A DNA stretch of 64,000 bases from Microbacterium esteraromaticum (GTDB lineage Bacteria; Actinomycetota; Actinomycetes; Actinomycetales; Microbacteriaceae): positions 39,643 to 103,642 of the forward strand of contig NZ_FUKO01000030.1 of the NCBI RefSeq assembly GCF_900163815.1, in the 5' to 3' direction. Below the pieces are notes generated by a model, which did no database searches, was not told where the DNA came from, and saw nothing but the letters and a program-made list of their open reading frames with translations. Positions 62,435 through 64,000 of the stretch are shown here, in pieces. Every line of letters starts with the position of its first letter. Positions within the stretch are counted from its first letter, which is position 1. A program made the position numbers and the translations under genes.

Positions 62435-62496
62435 GTGACATCGAGATGTCGTTCCGATCATCTCACGTCGATGATGTCGCATGATGTGGCATCCCT

Positions 62497-62838
62497 TTAC
62501 GAGCCATGCTGGGCGACGTTGATCACCTGTCCATCCGGGCTCCGGACGAAGAACCGACGGATGCCCCACGGCTCATCGGTAACTGGATGCACAATCTCAT
62601 ATCCATGTCGTTGAGTCTCTTGGTATGCGGCATCCACATCGTCGACTTTGATCGTCATGACCGAGTCTTCCGGTGCCGTTGCGTCCCGGGTCACGACTTG
62701 GACGCATGCGCTTGAGTCGGCCGACGCAAAGCGCGCCACCCATCCCTGGTCCATTGCGTCTTCCGTCAGCCCGAGGAGTCCGAAGAACTCTCTCGCCCGC
62801 TCAACGTCTTCGGTGTGCAGATTGGTGATGGCTTCCAT
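62497..62838 (-). CDS. VOC family protein (glyoxalase/bleomycin resistance fold)
   Basis: The 113-residue protein has one VOC unit in two babbb halves: LHTEDVERAREFFGLLGL and VDDVDAAYQETQRHGYEIV, ending FFVRSPDGQVINVAQHG with a metal-ligand-like Glu replaced by Gln. It may bind a small ligand rather than catalyse. I chose ATG 62838; ATG 62847 is close. Base composition is less GC-rich than elsewhere. Confidence 0.85.
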   Translation of the reverse strand: MEAITNLHTEDVERAREFFGLLGLTEDAMDQGWVARFASADSSACVQVVTRDATAPEDSVMTIKVDDVDAAYQETQRHGYEIVHPVTDEPWGIRRFFVRSPDGQVINVAQHGS

Positions 62839-62847
62839 TGCTCTCAT

Positions 62848-63286
62848 CACCCAAGTCTCACACCGCACGCGGTCCTACGGCGAGCAAGAAGAGTGTCCGA
62901 TCTCACGAGAGTTGTCGGTTGGTGAGACAGAGCATCCCCGGAAAGACGGGCGAGTGGTGCGCTACCGAGACTTCCGGTTGTCTCACGAAACTTGTCGGGA
63001 ATCGAGTTTCGCTCTCAGCTGCCTAAAAGGTCGGGCGCACCATTTCGGCGCAACAGGTTCCGGCAGAGGTTTTCGGCGGGTGCGCAACCGGCGTGTCGTG
63101 CAATCGTGTCGATGTCCGAAGTCGTCGGCACTTCTGTCCGAAGTCCTCAACACGCGTGTGCATCAGCCGATCCCACGGGGTGGGGCAACTGTCGCATATC
63201 CCATGGGTTATGAGACCGCCGAGGTTATGCGACACCGAGCAGCACTGTCGGCCGAGCTGGTCGGCCGCATAGGGCATCATGGGCCC
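62848..63286. other. Gene-free region with mobile-element-like repeats
   Basis: No convincing protein is encoded in these ~440 bases. Two direct repeats TCTCACGAGAGTTGTCGG (62901-62918) and TCTCACGAAACTTGTCGG (62981-62998) differ at two positions. TGTCCGAAGTC occurs twice (63113-63123, 63135-63145). These look like eroded insertion-element ends, but no transposase remains. The GC content is visibly lower than in the rest of the window. Confidence 0.6.
63135..63153 (+). repeat. 19-bp terminal inverted repeat, left copy
   Basis: TGTCCGAAGTCCTCAACAC is present here and, reversed and complemented, at 63906-63924. The two copies flank the HIT gene and may be ends of a small mobile or once-mobile unit. 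Confidence 0.7.
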
Positions 63287-63739
63287 ATGATTGAAACCGG
63301 ATCCGGAGACGCCGCCGACGAGAACTGCGTGTTCTGCGAAATTGTCGCGGGGCGGATCCGTAGTGACAAGGTTGCCGAAGATGCGAGCACACTGGCTTTC
63401 ATGGACATCGATCCTGGAGCTGATGGGCACCTGCTTGTCATTCCCAAACAACACAGCGCCGACCTTCTTAGCGTTTCGCCCGAAGATTTGATGGCGACCA
63501 CACTGGCCGCTCAGCGGATCGCGAAGGTGATGTATACCCAACTTGGAGCCGAGGGCGTGAATCTGCTCAACTGTTGCGGCACCGCTGGGTGGCAGACCGT
63601 CTTTCATTTTCACCTGCACGTGATTCCGCGGTACCGCGACAAGAGCAAGGATCGTCTGGAGTTGCCTTTCGAGCCGGGCATGCCCTCCGATGCCGATGCC
63701 AGAGCACGATACGCGCAGCTCCTGTCGGCAGTTGTGTAA
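63287..63739 (+). CDS. HIT family hydrolase (HINT/Fhit-like)
   Basis: The 150-residue protein has the N-terminal zinc-type CVFCEIVAGRI, the strand DGHLLVIPKQH and the histidine triad HFHLHVIPRYRDK. HIT proteins hydrolyse nucleotide-phosphoramidate or dinucleotide bonds. I chose ATG 63287 because the domain begins soon after; the longer frame is repeat-containing DNA. Its lower GC and A/T-ending codons suggest it arrived with the surrounding segment. Confidence 0.9.
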   Translation: MIETGSGDAADENCVFCEIVAGRIRSDKVAEDASTLAFMDIDPGADGHLLVIPKQHSADLLSVSPEDLMATTLAAQRIAKVMYTQLGAEGVNLLNCCGTAGWQTVFHFHLHVIPRYRDKSKDRLELPFEPGMPSDADARARYAQLLSAVV

Positions 63740-63863
63740 TCGCCCCGCCTCATGACCGTCGTAGACGATCGTTTCGCGGCGGCCATCTCTTCCAGCAGAG
63801 AGCGCAGTGACGCGTCCCAGGTTCTGTGCCGCCGCGAAGATAGCCACATACGCCCCCGCAAGT

Positions 63864-63889
63864 GTCTCGCAACCCTAGGGTTGCGAGAC
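63864..63889. repeat. Perfect 26-bp palindrome
   Basis: GTCTCGCAACCCT is followed directly by its exact reverse complement AGGGTTGCGAGAC with no loop. It could be a terminator for the HIT gene, a protein binding site or the edge of a mobile element. Confidence 0.8.
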
Positions 63890-63905
63890 GTCTCATCTGC
63901 CTGAG

Positions 63906-63924
63906 TGTTGAGGACTTCGGACAC
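63906..63924 (-). repeat. 19-bp terminal inverted repeat, right copy
   Basis: The minus strand reads TGTCCGAAGTCCTCAACAC, an exact inverted match to 63135-63153, 752 nt apart, enclosing the HIT gene. Confidence 0.7.
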
Positions 63925-64000
63925 TGACATGGTTCGCGAGTTTCCCAGGCTCGGCGATTCTCACAACTATGTCTCACAAGTGATTGACAAGATACGAGTA

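Larger units (their letters stand above)
63740..64000. other. Gene-free end of window with palindrome and inverted repeat
   Basis: This stretch holds no supportable gene. It contains the 26-nt palindrome at 63864-63889, the second 19-bp inverted repeat at 63906-63924 and, near the end, TCTCACAAGTGATTGACA that resembles the direct repeats at 62901 and 62981. The unit may continue past the window. Confidence 0.5.

Noticed and set aside
62848..64000. Intact insertion sequence
   Set aside because: Repeat ends are visible but no transposase frame with a DDE or other catalytic pattern is present.

Overview
The window is high-GC, densely packed DNA with short intergenic gaps, many 4-base ATGA/GTGA gene overlaps and frequent GTG starts. 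Gene content points to an actinobacterium, most likely of the Microbacterium / Microbacteriaceae type: the 32-residue ribosomal protein bS22 next to a small excisionase-type HTH gene, a DtxR/IdeR-type iron box, a FolP2-like dihydropteroate synthase paralogue and many leaderless-looking promoters. The genus is an inference from gene content; no rRNA or tRNA gene was seen. Almost everything is chromosomal core or common accessory material, except the last ~1.5 kb.

Layout. 1-4.8 kb: cytochrome c biogenesis (ccdA, thioredoxin lipoprotein), a histidine phosphatase, a wHTH regulator with a membrane protein, and aspS. 4.9-9.8 kb: TauE/SafE permease, GNAT, a polar amino acid ABC importer, then a rhodanese-glutaredoxin-Dabb operon. 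9.9-13 kb: bS22, HTH protein, ArsR-family regulator and the TrkH/TrkA potassium system. 13-19.5 kb: hydrolases, proC, a CDF metal transporter, tadA, a tiny membrane protein, upp, GNAT. 19.5-29.7 kb: a large TM0106-type RecB-like nuclease/helicase, nadE, a nucleosidase and sbcCD. 29.8-32.2 kb: a GNAT gene, a cysteine-rich leader peptide with an attenuator-like region, a winged-helix regulator, and an AlkA-like glycosylase. 32.2-37 kb: a siderophore ABC importer divergent from a siderophore-interacting reductase, sharing iron boxes. 37-45.4 kb: MFS exporter, M20 peptidase, and a glycosidase-MFS-sulfatase operon facing a TetR gene. 45.4-51.7 kb: threonine synthase, a DUF4870 protein, and a folE / FAD reductase / folP2-like / RibD-like operon divergent from a NUDIX gene. 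51.8-56.1 kb: an apparently amber-interrupted lipoprotein, an arsenic operon (acr3-arsR-arsC) and an alcohol dehydrogenase. 56.4-62.5 kb: a TetR-controlled heterodimeric ABC exporter, a histidine phosphatase, and tandem crcB fluoride channels behind a candidate fluoride riboswitch. 62.5-64 kb: VOC and HIT genes in less GC-rich DNA with inverted repeats resembling mobile-element ends.

The most interesting signals are regulatory rather than coding. They are (1) a leaderless 33-residue peptide ending in two Cys-Cys pairs, followed by a chain of hairpins and a T-tract before a winged-helix regulator; (2) a divergent fluoride-riboswitch-like RNA whose 3' end can pair with the crcB Shine-Dalgarno; (3) a family of large nested hairpins at the ends of convergent genes, two of them sharing sequence; and (4) a very frequent GGATGC/GCATCC word that also builds several perfect palindromes.
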